NCBI RefSeq assembly: GCF_003473295.1
Contig: NZ_QRMP01000017.1
Span: 11,586 to 75,585, forward strand
Reading direction: 5' to 3'
Length of the DNA: 64,000 bases
DNA from: Parabacteroides sp. AM08-6
GTDB taxonomy: Bacteria; Bacteroidota; Bacteroidia; Bacteroidales; Tannerellaceae
In this document: piece after piece, positions 51,560-61,447 of the stretch
Layout: every line of letters begins with the position of its first letter
Numbering within the stretch: the first letter of the stretch is position 1
Notes under the pieces: generated by a model
The model's input: only the letters and a program-made list of their open reading frames with translations
Databases searched by the model: none
Told to the model about the DNA's origin: nothing
Made by a program: the position numbers and the translations under genes

Positions 51560-52732
51560 ATGATACAAAAAGAATTGATTAACGACTTGCAACTGAAATG
51601 GAGTCGTATGCAGCAAGCTATGCAAAAAATAAACGCCGACGGATGCTTGCTGAGTGTGGATGTGAATCTGTATTATACTACCGGACTAATTTATAGTGGA
51701 TATTTTTATCTTCCGGCAGAAGGAGAACCTTGGTTTTTCATCAAACGTCCTAACGGGTTAAAAGGTAAAAACGTAGAATATATCCGCAAACCTGAACAAA
51801 TGGCCGAATTATTTGCGTCTCGCAATATTGAAATGCCAAAAAGACTCTTACTCGAAGCAGACGAACTGACATACAACGATTACATGCGTCTACAAACCAT
51901 TTTTAATCCGAAAGAAACAGTTAATGCTACAACTCTGATGCGTACCATTCGCCAGATAAAAACACCTCACGAAATAGAGCTGTTCCGCATATCAGCCCGG
52001 CAACATGCCAAAACTTATTCAGAAATACCGGAATGTTTCCATCCCGGAATAACAGATTTGGAATTTCAGTACGAAATAGAGAGAAGAATGCGGAAAAACG
52101 GTTCTATCGGATTATTCCGAGCTTTCGGAGCCAATATGGATATTTTTATGGGGAGCATTTTAGCAGGAGAAAATGCGGAAAGCCCTTCACCTTTCGATTT
52201 TGCTTTGGGTGGTAACGGCATGGACTCTTCGTGCCCTTTGGGAGCAAATGGCACCGTATTAAAAGATGGTACTGCTATCATGGTCGATATGGCGGGTAAT
52301 TACACGGCTTATATGACAGATATGACCCGCGTTTTTTCTGTGGGAAAATTAACGGATTTAGCCTATAGGGCCCACCAGACCGCACTTTTCATACAAAGTG
52401 AAATAGAAAATTTGGCACGCCCGGGAGTTCCTTGTGCAGAATTGTATGACATTGCTGTCAAAATAGCTGAAAATGAAGCTCTCTCTCCCTATTTTATGGG
52501 GACCAAGCAACAAGCTAAATTTGTCGGACATGGCATCGGCATCCAAATTAACGAATTGCCGGTACTGACGCCTCGCTCTAAAGAAGTATTAGCTCCCAAT
52601 ATGGTTTTTGCGCTGGAACCTAAGTTCGTTATACCGGGAGTAGGAGCTGTAGGTATCGAAAACAGTTTTCTTGTTACAGACACAGGATTAGAGAAACTGA
52701 CTATATTTAAAGAAGAAATCATTCAACTATAA
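51560..52732 (+). CDS. M24 family metallopeptidase (Xaa-Pro aminopeptidase-like)
   Basis: A cytoplasmic creatinase-fold peptidase of 390 aa, with a creatinase-type N-terminal domain (~1-135) and a pita-bread M24 domain. All five metal ligands are present: Asp243 and Asp254 (MVDMAGNYTAYMTDMTR), His324 (GHGIGIQINELPVL), Glu353 (FALEPKF) and Glu367 (GIENSFLV). It probably removes residues N-terminal to proline. A GTG three codons upstream (51551) is an alternative start; the ATG is preferred. Confidence 0.88.
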   Translation: MIQKELINDLQLKWSRMQQAMQKINADGCLLSVDVNLYYTTGLIYSGYFYLPAEGEPWFFIKRPNGLKGKNVEYIRKPEQMAELFASRNIEMPKRLLLEADELTYNDYMRLQTIFNPKETVNATTLMRTIRQIKTPHEIELFRISARQHAKTYSEIPECFHPGITDLEFQYEIERRMRKNGSIGLFRAFGANMDIFMGSILAGENAESPSPFDFALGGNGMDSSCPLGANGTVLKDGTAIMVDMAGNYTAYMTDMTRVFSVGKLTDLAYRAHQTALFIQSEIENLARPGVPCAELYDIAVKIAENEALSPYFMGTKQQAKFVGHGIGIQINELPVLTPRSKEVLAPNMVFALEPKFVIPGVGAVGIENSFLVTDTGLEKLTIFKEEIIQL

Positions 52733-52744
52733 ATTACACATCAG

Positions 52745-54439
52745 ATGAAAAAAACAATTACTTTTCTGCTTTTACTGGCAGTCGTTCTGATTCCCATTAA
52801 AGCTCAGGATGTACAAAACGTAAAGCCTGTAAAAAATGTGATCCTGCTAATTCCGGACGGGACATCACTGGCTACCGTATCAATGGCCCGCTGGCTACAG
52901 TGGTATACAAACCCTGATATGCCGAAACTAAATATCGACCCGTATCTTTGCGGAACAGTTCGTACACATTCCTCCAATGCACCGATAGGCGACTCTGCCC
53001 CTACTACATCCTGCTATATGACAGGATATCCGAGTCGTACAGGCTACGTATCGACTTATCCCGAACATGATGGAGACAACGATATTTATCCGACCGATCC
53101 CCAACGTGCCTTCCAACCGATGACGACAGTGTTGGAAGCAGCCAAAATGGTTTATGGAAAATCCACCGGTCTGGTTTTTACCTGCGAATTTCCACATGCA
53201 ACTCCGGCAGACTGCTCCGCGCACAGTTACAACCGTGGCAAATATGAATGGATTGCTCCGCAAATGGTACATAATGATTTGAATGTTGTAATTGGAGGTG
53301 GTGTATCCATCCTGACTCCGGAAGAAGAAGCTTATCTGACAGAAAATGGATACGGTGTATTCAAAAATGATATTAGCGGAATGCGTAATTTCAATGGAAA
53401 CAATATGTGGGCACTATTCGGTGATAGAGAAATGGCTTACGATATTGACCGTGATCCGGCTCAACAACCATCCTTGGAAGAAATGACCCGCAAAGCAATT
53501 GAAAAACTGTCTAAAAATCCGCAAGGTTTCTTCCTGATGGTTGAGGGTAGCAAAGTCGACTGGGCTGCTCATGCTAACGATCCGGTAGGTATGGCTACAG
53601 ACTTCCTCGCCTACGACCGTGCTTGCGGTGCTGCTTTGGAATTTGCCCGTCAGAATGGAGAAACAGCTGTTATTATGGTTCCGGACCACGGAAACAGCGG
53701 CATCAGCATCGGAAGAAGAAGCTGTACCGGTTACGATAAATTAAGCAAGGAGCAATTATTCCATCAATTCTCCCTGTATAAGCTGACAGCAGAAGGTTTT
53801 GCTAAAAAATTGAACAGCGAGCCGGCCTCTGAAGTACAAAATATTTTCCGTACTTATGCAGGTTTCGAACTGACCCCGGAAGAGCTGAACGCTTTAAACA
53901 ATTGTAAAGATTATAAGAACAGTCCGATTCCCGCCGACAAACGCTCGTCCAAGAACGTAGAGGCCTCTTTATACAGTGGCTCTCTTACTTCATTCATGGC
54001 GAACTTGCTTACATCAAAAACTTGCTTCGGCTTTACAACCGGAGGACATACCGGTGAAGATGTATTCCTGGCTGCTTATCATCCGCAAGGTAGATTACCT
54101 ATGGGTATGCTCACCAATATTGAACTAAATCATTACATGTGCGCCCTTTTCGGCATGAACCATGATAAGCTGGACGAACTGACAGCTCAGAATTTCGCAC
54201 CTCATACGGAAGTATTCAAAGATTTCAAATGTGAAATCATTCCATCGAAAGAAGAAAAGGGTTCTCCTACCCTCGTAGTCAAAAACAAAAAGAAACAATT
54301 GAATATTACTCCGTTCAGCAATATCGTAACAATCGGAAAGAAAGGACAGGAAGATATTCGCCTGAATTCGGTTATTGTTTATGTAGATAAAAATAATACT
54401 TTCTACCTGCCAACAAAGCTAGCGGAATATCTGCAATAA
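52745..54439 (+). CDS. Exported alkaline phosphatase
   Basis: A periplasmic phosphomonoesterase of the PhoA superfamily, 564 aa. It has a signal peptide MKKTITFLLLLAVVLIPIKA. Metal and active-site stretches: ILLIPDGTSLATV (Asp ligand), GDSAPTTSCYMTGYPSRTG (nucleophile Thr/Ser region, differing from the DSAAS of E. coli PhoA), VEGSKVDWAAHANDP, VPDHGNSG and TGGHTGEDVFL. The C-terminal ~100 residues form a separate small domain (TLVVKNKKKQLNITPFSNIV). It lies 12 bases after the peptidase gene and ends directly before a strong terminator. Confidence 0.92.
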   Translation: MKKTITFLLLLAVVLIPIKAQDVQNVKPVKNVILLIPDGTSLATVSMARWLQWYTNPDMPKLNIDPYLCGTVRTHSSNAPIGDSAPTTSCYMTGYPSRTGYVSTYPEHDGDNDIYPTDPQRAFQPMTTVLEAAKMVYGKSTGLVFTCEFPHATPADCSAHSYNRGKYEWIAPQMVHNDLNVVIGGGVSILTPEEEAYLTENGYGVFKNDISGMRNFNGNNMWALFGDREMAYDIDRDPAQQPSLEEMTRKAIEKLSKNPQGFFLMVEGSKVDWAAHANDPVGMATDFLAYDRACGAALEFARQNGETAVIMVPDHGNSGISIGRRSCTGYDKLSKEQLFHQFSLYKLTAEGFAKKLNSEPASEVQNIFRTYAGFELTPEELNALNNCKDYKNSPIPADKRSSKNVEASLYSGSLTSFMANLLTSKTCFGFTTGGHTGEDVFLAAYHPQGRLPMGMLTNIELNHYMCALFGMNHDKLDELTAQNFAPHTEVFKDFKCEIIPSKEEKGSPTLVVKNKKKQLNITPFSNIVTIGKKGQEDIRLNSVIVYVDKNNTFYLPTKLAEYLQ

Positions 54440-54443
54440 AAAT

Positions 54444-54475
54444 AAAGCGGAGGCCCTTCAGTCTCCGCTTTTTTT
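54444..54475 (+). terminator. Rho-independent terminator after the alkaline phosphatase gene
   Basis: Arms AAAGCGGAG (54444-54452) and CTCCGCTTT (54463-54471), a 10-base loop, then a run of T to 54475. Confidence 0.88.
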
Positions 54476-54476
54476 A

Positions 54477-54484
54477 TACATTTG
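54477..54484 (+). promoter_or_regulatory. -7 promoter element of the pyrBI operon
   Basis: TACATTTG followed by CA, immediately after the terminator and 26 bases before the pyrB ATG. No leader attenuator is visible in the short 5' region. Confidence 0.55.
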
Positions 54485-54510
54485 CAACATAAGACAGAAT
54501 ATACACAACA

Positions 54511-55431
54511 ATGAAAAGTAAAAGTTTAGTTTCTATCGACCAATGTTCCAAAGAGGACATTCTTCGTATTCTGGATAACGCCAGGAAGTTTGAAGCAAAT
54601 CCGAACCGGAAAGTGCTGGAAGGGAAAGTGGCCGCCACCTTGTTTTTCGAGCCCTCCACCCGTACACGCCTGAGCTTCGAGACAGCTGTAAACCGGTTGG
54701 GCGGACGTATAATTGGTTTTTCGGATGCTTCCACCACCAGTTCTTCCAAGGGAGAGACTCTGAAAGATACAATTCTGATGGTAAGCAATTATGTTGACCT
54801 CATCATTATGAGACACCATTTGGAAGGTGCAGCCCGTTACGCATCGGAAGTGACAGATATTCCGATTATCAATGCCGGAGACGGAGCCAACCAACATCCT
54901 TCACAAACGATGCTGGATTTGTACTCTATCCAAAAAACACAGGGGAAACTAACCGATTTGACCATCACGATGGTCGGAGACCTGAAATACGGACGTACGG
55001 TCCATTCCTTGATTGTCGGAATGTCGCATTTTAACCCGACATTCAATTTTATTGCACCCAACGAACTTCGCATGCCGGACGAACAAAAGAACTTTTGCGA
55101 CAAGCATGGTATCAAATACAGCGAATATACCGAATTCACAGAAGATATCATCAATCAATCGGATATTCTTTATATGACTCGTGTACAACGGGAACGTTTC
55201 ACCGACCTGGAAGAATATGAACGGGTTAAGAATGTGTATATTCTCAAAAACGACATGCTGAAAAATAGTCGCGAAAATTTACGTATCCTGCACCCGCTGC
55301 CTCGTGTAAATGAGATTGCTTATGATGTGGATGACAATCCGAAAGCCTATTATATCCAGCAGGCCCGCAACGGATTATTCGCCCGCCAAGCTATTATTTG
55401 TGAAGTTTTAAACATTCAAATCGACAATTAA
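54511..55431 (+). CDS. pyrB: Aspartate carbamoyltransferase catalytic subunit
   Basis: Condenses carbamoyl phosphate and aspartate, the committed step of pyrimidine synthesis. 306 aa. It has the carbamoyl-phosphate loop [20 protein letters not shown], the 80s loop [40 protein letters not shown], the aspartate-binding [11 protein letters not shown] and [14 protein letters not shown]. All catalytic residues are intact. It is followed by pyrI after 7 bases, so it forms the regulated c6r6 holoenzyme. Confidence 0.98.
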   Translation: MKSKSLVSIDQCSKEDILRILDNARKFEANPNRKVLEGKVAATLFFEPSTRTRLSFETAVNRLGGRIIGFSDASTTSSSKGETLKDTILMVSNYVDLIIMRHHLEGAARYASEVTDIPIINAGDGANQHPSQTMLDLYSIQKTQGKLTDLTITMVGDLKYGRTVHSLIVGMSHFNPTFNFIAPNELRMPDEQKNFCDKHGIKYSEYTEFTEDIINQSDILYMTRVQRERFTDLEEYERVKNVYILKNDMLKNSRENLRILHPLPRVNEIAYDVDDNPKAYYIQQARNGLFARQAIICEVLNIQIDN

Positions 55432-55438
55432 TAAAGTT

Positions 55439-55903
55439 ATGTCAGCAGAAAAGAAAAAAGAATTGCAGGTAGCCGCTTTAGAAAACGGGACTGCTATCGA
55501 CCATATCCCTCCTTCCCAGTTATTTAAAGTAGCCAAATTACTGGGATTGGAAAAGATGGACAACACTATTACTATCGGGAATAATTTTCATAGTAATAAA
55601 ATGGGATGTAAAGGTGTTATTAAAATATCGGATAAATTCTTCGAAGAAGATGAAATTAACCGTATTGCTCTCATCGCCCCGAATGTTATCCTGAACATTA
55701 TCCGCGATTATGAAATTGTTGAAAAGAAAACGGTTACCCTCCCGGAAAAATTGGTAGGACTGGTCAAATGTAATAATCCGAAATGTATCACCAACAATGA
55801 ACCGATGCCAACCCGCTTCGATGTTATAGACAAAGAAAAAGGGACCATAAAATGCCACTATTGCGAACGCAAAATTAACAAAGAAGATATTATTGTAAAA
55901 TGA
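55439..55903 (+). CDS. pyrI: Aspartate carbamoyltransferase regulatory subunit
   Basis: The allosteric subunit that binds CTP/UTP and ATP and zinc. 154 aa. It has an N-terminal nucleotide-binding domain ([20 protein letters not shown]) and a C-terminal zinc domain with all four cysteines, in CNNPKCIT and CHYCERKI. The length is normal. The stop overlaps the start of the flavin reductase gene by 4 bases. Confidence 0.97.
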   Translation: MSAEKKKELQVAALENGTAIDHIPPSQLFKVAKLLGLEKMDNTITIGNNFHSNKMGCKGVIKISDKFFEEDEINRIALIAPNVILNIIRDYEIVEKKTVTLPEKLVGLVKCNNPKCITNNEPMPTRFDVIDKEKGTIKCHYCERKINKEDIIVK

Positions 55904-56466
55904 AACATGACTGGAAGCCCGGTACAATGATTTATCCGCTACCCGCAGTAATGGTAAGTTGCGGTTCCGAGCCTTCGGAATACAATATCATAACCGTTGC
56001 ATGGGTCGGTACAATCTGTACCAACCCACCAATGTGTTATATATCTGTCCGTCCGGAGCGTCACTCTTATCCTATTCTGAAAAAGAACATGGAATTTGTG
56101 ATAAACCTGACGACACGTTCACAGGCATTTGCTACAGACTGGTGTGGAGTCAATTCCGGAAAAGAGCATCATAAATTTGAAGAGATGAAACTAACTCCGG
56201 GAAAAGCATCAATAGTAAATGCTCCAATCATTCAGGAATCTCCACTTTGTATCGAATGCCGGGTTAAAGAAGTCATCGCTTTGGGAAGTCACGATATGTT
56301 TATTGCCGATGTGGTAAATGTACAGGCAGACGACGCATATCTGGACCCTGAGACAGGAGCATTCGATATGCAACGAGCCGATTTACTGGCCTACTCACAT
56401 GGTAAATACTATGGGTTAGGCGAATTTGTCGGAAAATTTGGCTGGTCGGTAAAAAAGAAAAAATAA
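55900..56466 (+). CDS. Flavin reductase family protein (FMN-binding split barrel)
   Basis: 188 aa. It has the flavoredoxin/HpaC-like fold starting [17 protein letters not shown], with [40 protein letters not shown] and LYECRV-like strand [20 protein letters not shown]. Such proteins bind FMN and transfer electrons from NAD(P)H; the partner is unknown. It overlaps pyrI by 4 bases, so it is in the pyr operon. A link to pyrimidine synthesis is possible but unproven. Confidence 0.85.
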   Translation: MKHDWKPGTMIYPLPAVMVSCGSEPSEYNIITVAWVGTICTNPPMCYISVRPERHSYPILKKNMEFVINLTTRSQAFATDWCGVNSGKEHHKFEEMKLTPGKASIVNAPIIQESPLCIECRVKEVIALGSHDMFIADVVNVQADDAYLDPETGAFDMQRADLLAYSHGKYYGLGEFVGKFGWSVKKKK

Positions 56467-56471
56467 GACTC

Positions 56472-57200
56472 ATGAAAAAGTTATGCCTTTTATTGCTATC
56501 ATTTTTATTTTGCTTATCTCCGATACATGCGCAAAAATTTATACAAATTAAAGATAAGGCATTCAACTGGGGAGGAAAAGTAGGATTCAGTTCCACATTC
56601 CCGATTATCAATTCACTGACAATCAACGATGTTAAAGCAGAAGATATAAACATGCAATACAAGGTCGGCTATCTGGCTTCTGTTTTTGCCCGTGTAAACA
56701 TCGAACACTTTTTCATTCAACCTAATCTTTCCTGGCGATACGCCGAAGGAGATATTCGTTTCAACATACCCGAAAAAGAAGGAGAAATTCCTCTTTTTCC
56801 AAATAATCTTTCTATTTATTCCAGCAATCAAATAAAATACAAAACAGCATCCATCGAACTTCCGGTTATGGTTGGTTTTTACCTGGTTAAAGAAGGTCCT
56901 TATGCTTTGAGTATGATGATAGGTCCTAACATCAGATACACATACAAAAGCAATTATACAACCAACATGAAGGACTTCCCGCAAGAATATACAACCGACA
57001 ATACCCCGTTCGGTGTCAGCATCGCAACAGGGCTGGGAGTAAGTATCTGGAGGCTGTTTCTTGATTTTACTTACGAATTCGGCATTAATCAAGTTGAATC
57101 CGATTTTAAAGACCGGTTATCACATTTACCAACAGAAGGAAGTATGTCCATCGACAGACGCACAAACGCGATGAGTTTCTCCTTAGGCTTCCTTTTCTGA
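56472..57200 (+). CDS. Outer membrane beta-barrel protein (PorT/OmpA-barrel-like)
   Basis: 242 aa. A signal peptide KLCLLLLSFLFCLSPIHAQ is followed by alternating amphipathic strands ending in the aromatic C-terminus SFSLGFLF that outer membrane barrels use for BamA recognition. Stretches such as FNWGGKVGFSSTFPI, LASVFARVNIEHFFIQPNL and SIELPVMVGFYLV fit the porin-family/outer membrane beta-barrel protein group. The function is unknown. It begins 5 bases after the flavin reductase gene and converges on the response regulator gene (5 bases apart). Confidence 0.78.
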   Translation: MKKLCLLLLSFLFCLSPIHAQKFIQIKDKAFNWGGKVGFSSTFPIINSLTINDVKAEDINMQYKVGYLASVFARVNIEHFFIQPNLSWRYAEGDIRFNIPEKEGEIPLFPNNLSIYSSNQIKYKTASIELPVMVGFYLVKEGPYALSMMIGPNIRYTYKSNYTTNMKDFPQEYTTDNTPFGVSIATGLGVSIWRLFLDFTYEFGINQVESDFKDRLSHLPTEGSMSIDRRTNAMSFSLGFLF

Positions 57201-57205
57201 CTTTT

Positions 57206-58552
57206 TCAATCTAAATGATAGATTTTCAGCTTATTATAAAGAGTTTTCCGATCAATTCCTAATAATTGGGCAGCTTTGGTTTTATTATTGCCAGCTTCCT
57301 GCAAGGCTCTCTTTATCAAGTCGCATTCGTGCTCTTCATTCTTCAACTGAATATTTACGGAAACAGCCGGCATCTCTGTCAGCTCTTCCGGAAGTTCCTT
57401 TCGGGTAATATAACGTCCTGTAGCTAATAAAGTTGCATATTTAATCGCATTCTTCATCTGACGAAGATTCCCCGGCCATGAATAAGATTGGAAAATCCGG
57501 ACAGTCTCAGTATCAAAACCTATAATATCTTTTTGCAACTCATTATTTGCCTGGTCCAGAAAAGTATTGGCAAACAAAAGTAAATCCTCTTTCCGTTCCT
57601 TCAAATCCGGAATACGAACAGAAAATTCATTAATACGGTGATATAAATCTTCACGGAAATCCCCTTTATCAATGGCCATCCGCAAATTTTCATTTGTTGC
57701 TGAAATCAAACGGACATTGATAGATATTTCCTGATTACTTCCAATAGGCTTTACTTTTCGTTCCTGCAAAGCGCGGAGTAATTGCACCTGTACCTCATAA
57801 GATAAATTGCCTATTTCATCCAAGAATATCGTTCCCCCCTGAGCTGCGACAAAAGCACCTTCCTTATTATCGATAGCACCGGTAAACGAACCTTTGACAT
57901 GTCCAAAAAATTCGGAAGCCGCCAAATCCTTCGGAATTGCTCCACAATCTACTGCAACAAAAGGAGCTTTCCTACGATTACTTTGTTCGTGAATACGCCG
58001 GGCCACATACTCTTTGCCTGTTCCACTCGAACCGGTAATTAAAACAGACATATCCGTCGGAGCCACCAATCGTACATGTTCGTAAAGTTGGTGTGCTGCA
58101 GGACTTTGCCCTTCTATATACTGACTGTTATCTGGCTCTGAGTGTTTGGGGGAACGAACCACATGAGATGTCTGAGAAACAGATACCCGATTATCTGTAT
58201 TTATCACATCTCGAATCTTCCCCAACAATTCTTCAGTGTTCAAAGGTTTGGCAATATAATCGGAAGCACCTAACTTAATCGCTTGTACGGCCGTTTGTAT
58301 TTCAGCATAGCTCGTCATCATAATAACAGGCATCGACGCATTTTTTTCTTTGATCCACTTAAGTAAATCAATCCCATCCCCGTCCGGTAAACGCAAATCC
58401 GACAGAATCAAATCAAAAGTAGCGTTCTCTATCCGAACCTTTGCATCCGAAACCGACGAAGAAGCCATCACATCGAAACCTTTCTTTCCAAGCCATGTTT
58501 TCAACATCAATGAAAACGTTAGATCATCTTCTATAATCAGAATAGAGAGCAT
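57206..58552 (-). CDS. Sigma-54-dependent response regulator (NtrC family)
   Basis: 448 aa from the ATG at 58552 (a second ATG three codons upstream is equally possible). It has an N-terminal receiver with phospho-acceptor Asp52 in ILSDLRLPDGDG and Lys in YIAKPL. The AAA+ domain (~140-375) has Walker A GSSGTGKE, the sigma-54-contact GSFTGA loop, Walker B GTIFLDEIGNL and the arginine-finger region FREDLYHRINEF. The C-terminal Fis-type HTH is NKTKAAQLLGIDRKTLYNKL. It activates RpoN promoters. It is downstream of and probably partnered with the hybrid kinase, but has its own promoter. Confidence 0.95.
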   Translation of the reverse strand: MLSILIIEDDLTFSLMLKTWLGKKGFDVMASSSVSDAKVRIENATFDLILSDLRLPDGDGIDLLKWIKEKNASMPVIMMTSYAEIQTAVQAIKLGASDYIAKPLNTEELLGKIRDVINTDNRVSVSQTSHVVRSPKHSEPDNSQYIEGQSPAAHQLYEHVRLVAPTDMSVLITGSSGTGKEYVARRIHEQSNRRKAPFVAVDCGAIPKDLAASEFFGHVKGSFTGAIDNKEGAFVAAQGGTIFLDEIGNLSYEVQVQLLRALQERKVKPIGSNQEISINVRLISATNENLRMAIDKGDFREDLYHRINEFSVRIPDLKERKEDLLLFANTFLDQANNELQKDIIGFDTETVRIFQSYSWPGNLRQMKNAIKYATLLATGRYITRKELPEELTEMPAVSVNIQLKNEEHECDLIKRALQEAGNNKTKAAQLLGIDRKTLYNKLKIYHLD

Positions 58553-58576
58553 AATATTCATTATTTATTCCGAATA

Positions 58577-58584
58577 CAAAGGTA
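58577..58584 (-). promoter_or_regulatory. -7 promoter element of the sigma-54 regulator gene
   Basis: Minus strand TACCTTTG followed by TA, 24 bases before the start at 58552. Confidence 0.5.
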
Positions 58585-58972
58585 ATGAATTTGACGCAAT
58601 CTAAGAAAAAATCATCGTATAACAATAATCCCATACCCTAAATAGATAAAAGAATCTCCCATGAAAAGAACTATAAAATGGTATAATACAAAAAAAGTAC
58701 CCTTGCGAGGCACTCTTTTTGTTTGCAGACTTAAATTGAATACTCAGACTTAATAAAATTGTTTAAACGGTTTTAATGTAGAAACGTCCACTTACATTTC
58801 TTGATAAAGAAAAGACTAATATCGTGCCAAACTATTCCGGCATGCACGTTTTTTTTGTAATATACTCTATATGAACAGATAAGTAATACAGAATGTTTTA
58901 TGAGAGATAAAAAATACAATCGCCAGTCGTGGAAACCGTGGACAGGAATGTGGATTTTTTCCACACATTTTT
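58585..58972. other. Intergenic stretch between hybrid kinase and response regulator
   Basis: No gene is seen. Besides the terminator-like hairpin at 58690-58721, there is a short inverted repeat TGTGGA/TCCACA at 58949-58965 just after the kinase stop. It separates the kinase transcript from the regulator promoter. Confidence 0.5.
58690..58721 (-). terminator. Probable terminator of the pEtN transferase-kinase operon
   Basis: On the minus strand a six-pair stem (AGTGCC / GGTACT with one G-U pair, extended by A-T pairs) and a 7-base loop are followed by seven T. It lies ~250 bases after the kinase stop. The pairing is moderate. Confidence 0.5.
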
Positions 58973-61447
58973 CTACAATGAAGTTGCTGCTTGCCGTACA
59001 ATCTCAGAAACACGCGTTATAACATCCGCTAAAAGGTGCTGCCATCCATCCGTGGATAGCGCCTCATCATTTTTCTCCAAGACTCTCAACTGGGCAACCA
59101 ACTCTGTGGCCCCCAGCATTGTAAATAAAGGAATTAATTTGTGGGATATTTTACCAGCCTGCTCCTTGTCAATAGTATCCAATGCCTGTCGTAACAAGGA
59201 GATACTTTTATTTGTTTCTTCTGTAAAAGTCCGGATAATAGAGTCTGAAGCCTCTTTATCCTCTCCTGCAAAAGCCGTCAAAGAAGCAAAATCGAGTTTG
59301 AAGGAGGCATCAGCCCGGATATTGACAGACAATAACTCATTTAATAAAGAAATTAATTGTTTTGCCGTAAAAGGTTTATTCAGGAAACCGGTGAAGCCTG
59401 CTTCCAGATAATGAGTATGTTCATTCTCCAGACTTGCCGACAAAGCTATGACCGGAATAGAATCCGCTCCCGGAATACCGGACGTACGTATTGCATCTAA
59501 TAATTGGAATCCATCCATTTCCGGCATCTGAATATCCGTTATCACCGCATCAAATACAGTATTCTGTAATAAGCCGGGGACCGAATAGGGATTCGTACAA
59601 CAAGAGACCTGTACATGGTTACGCTTTAAAAACTCCTCTGTCAATGCCAATTGTAACGGATCATCATCGACTAAAAGACAGTGTACTTCCCTATCGGCAA
59701 AAGCAGATATTTCTTCTTCCTCTTCTTCCGGAGAAGCAACCGGAAGAGTTTGCACATCGGACTCTTTCAACGGCAATTCAATCTTAAAATCACTACCTTT
59801 TCCCGGAATACTTTCTAAGGAAAGAGTTCCCCCCATCACCTCAATCAGTTTTTTTGTAATAGACAGACCAAGCCCGAATCCTTCCTCCTTTTCCGTAGTC
59901 GAAAGACGAGTAAATTCACCGAAAATCTTCTCTTGTTCCGCTTGGGGGATACCAGGTCCCGAATCACTTACAATGATTGCTAGCAAAGTATTTTCCACAG
60001 AATATTTCACTAAAAGGACAATGCGCCCCTCATGTGTGAACTTAATGGCATTAGAAAGCAAATTACTAACGACCTGACGCATACGTATCGGGTCCCCCAT
60101 ATAGATACGCTCCATTCCTTCCTCCTTCAGGTTCAAAACAAACTCAAGTTGTTTTGCTTCTGCTATCGGACGGAAACTGGCATATATCTCATTGAAAAGT
60201 GCCGACACACTAAACGGGACATGCTGTATCTCCATTTTCCCGGATTCCAGGCGATGGAAATCCAATAAACCATTCACCAGGGAAAGAATATGCTCGGCCG
60301 AACCTCCCATATTTTCCAAATAGTATTGCTGGCGTTCATCCGGCCGGCGTCTTTGCAGCAATTCGATATATCCGATAATAGACGAAAGCGGAGCACGAAT
60401 ATCATGACTGATAGTCAACATCAATTTTTCCCGCTTCCGGAGTAAATCTTCCGCATACAATTTCGCCTTCTCCAATTGCTGCCTGTAGTATTGGCTTCGC
60501 GAAAGATCTCGTGTAATCATAACAATGAAAACAACCACAATAATCAATGATAGAACAGCAATGCCGGCAATCAGAAAGGATGTTTCACTCAGTAATTTCT
60601 GTTTCTTTTGTACCCGTTCAAGAGATGCGTTCATCTCATCTTCTTCAATATCGCGAAGCATTTGATTGATACGGCTGGTAATGACACTGTTATTATAACG
60701 CAGATTAGCAGCCCGTTCTTGCAGTTCATTGATTAGCAATCTCCGTTGATCTGCTACACTATCCTGCAAACTTTTCAAGACCGTCACAATCGTATCTGCC
60801 GGATTAAAAGCATTCACAAGTGTATCCGTCACAATCTGCCGTGTCGTATTCACAACAATCGATGTATCTTCTTTAGGAGGAGCAAAAACATCGGCCAAAC
60901 GGCGAAAAAATCCACGGGATTTACGATTCGGGGATTTAACCGTATCCTGATGAACAATTACACGTTCCTGAATTCCCACTTGTTCGATGACGGTATCTTG
61001 CCGGGCTATCACTTCCTCTATATTCCGGGTATATAAATGCTCGGCATTTGTTTCTTGCCAAGTTTCCAGCAAATTCCGGGTATTCCGCCGCTTTTGCTGT
61101 ATCAAATCTTTAATTGTATCGATTTTAGAGAGTAAGATTGAATCCGTAACCAACGTACGCAATGTATCCATGTTTTGAAGAGCCTTGTTCAATGCCCGGT
61201 TAAAGTGGTTGATTTCACCCTGCGGCATTCCGATAAGTTGTCCCATAGCCTCACTTTCATACAAAAGCGACAACGTATTTGTTACCAAATAAACTTTCTC
61301 ACGTGCTTTGCTCCCCCCCGGATCATCTTCCGCAGCTATTTTTTCAATAATATCATAAATATACAAAACCGAGCATACGGCTATTATAATTAACAATAAA
61401 TAGCCGACAATCACTTTAAGGGTAATATGTCCGTTTTGCTCGCTCAT
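58973..61447 (-). CDS. Hybrid sensor histidine kinase with receiver and Hpt domains
   Basis: 824 aa. An N-terminal membrane helix (~8-30; LKVIVGYLLLIIIAVCSVLY) leads into a periplasmic four-helix-like sensor (~31-285) and a second helix (~287-310; FLIAGIAVLSLIIVVVFIVM). The HisKA domain has His348 in LTISHDIRAPL. HATPase follows with NLLSNAIKFT, DSGPGIPQ and GFGLGLSI. A receiver domain has Asp638 in VITDIQMPEMDG, and a C-terminal Hpt domain has His769 in ISHKLIPLFTML. It can therefore run a complete His-Asp-His relay, ending on a separate regulator such as the sigma-54 regulator downstream. Its start overlaps the pEtN transferase stop by 4 bases. Confidence 0.93.
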   Translation of the reverse strand: MSEQNGHITLKVIVGYLLLIIIAVCSVLYIYDIIEKIAAEDDPGGSKAREKVYLVTNTLSLLYESEAMGQLIGMPQGEINHFNRALNKALQNMDTLRTLVTDSILLSKIDTIKDLIQQKRRNTRNLLETWQETNAEHLYTRNIEEVIARQDTVIEQVGIQERVIVHQDTVKSPNRKSRGFFRRLADVFAPPKEDTSIVVNTTRQIVTDTLVNAFNPADTIVTVLKSLQDSVADQRRLLINELQERAANLRYNNSVITSRINQMLRDIEEDEMNASLERVQKKQKLLSETSFLIAGIAVLSLIIVVVFIVMITRDLSRSQYYRQQLEKAKLYAEDLLRKREKLMLTISHDIRAPLSSIIGYIELLQRRRPDERQQYYLENMGGSAEHILSLVNGLLDFHRLESGKMEIQHVPFSVSALFNEIYASFRPIAEAKQLEFVLNLKEEGMERIYMGDPIRMRQVVSNLLSNAIKFTHEGRIVLLVKYSVENTLLAIIVSDSGPGIPQAEQEKIFGEFTRLSTTEKEEGFGLGLSITKKLIEVMGGTLSLESIPGKGSDFKIELPLKESDVQTLPVASPEEEEEEISAFADREVHCLLVDDDPLQLALTEEFLKRNHVQVSCCTNPYSVPGLLQNTVFDAVITDIQMPEMDGFQLLDAIRTSGIPGADSIPVIALSASLENEHTHYLEAGFTGFLNKPFTAKQLISLLNELLSVNIRADASFKLDFASLTAFAGEDKEASDSIIRTFTEETNKSISLLRQALDTIDKEQAGKISHKLIPLFTMLGATELVAQLRVLEKNDEALSTDGWQHLLADVITRVSEIVRQAATSL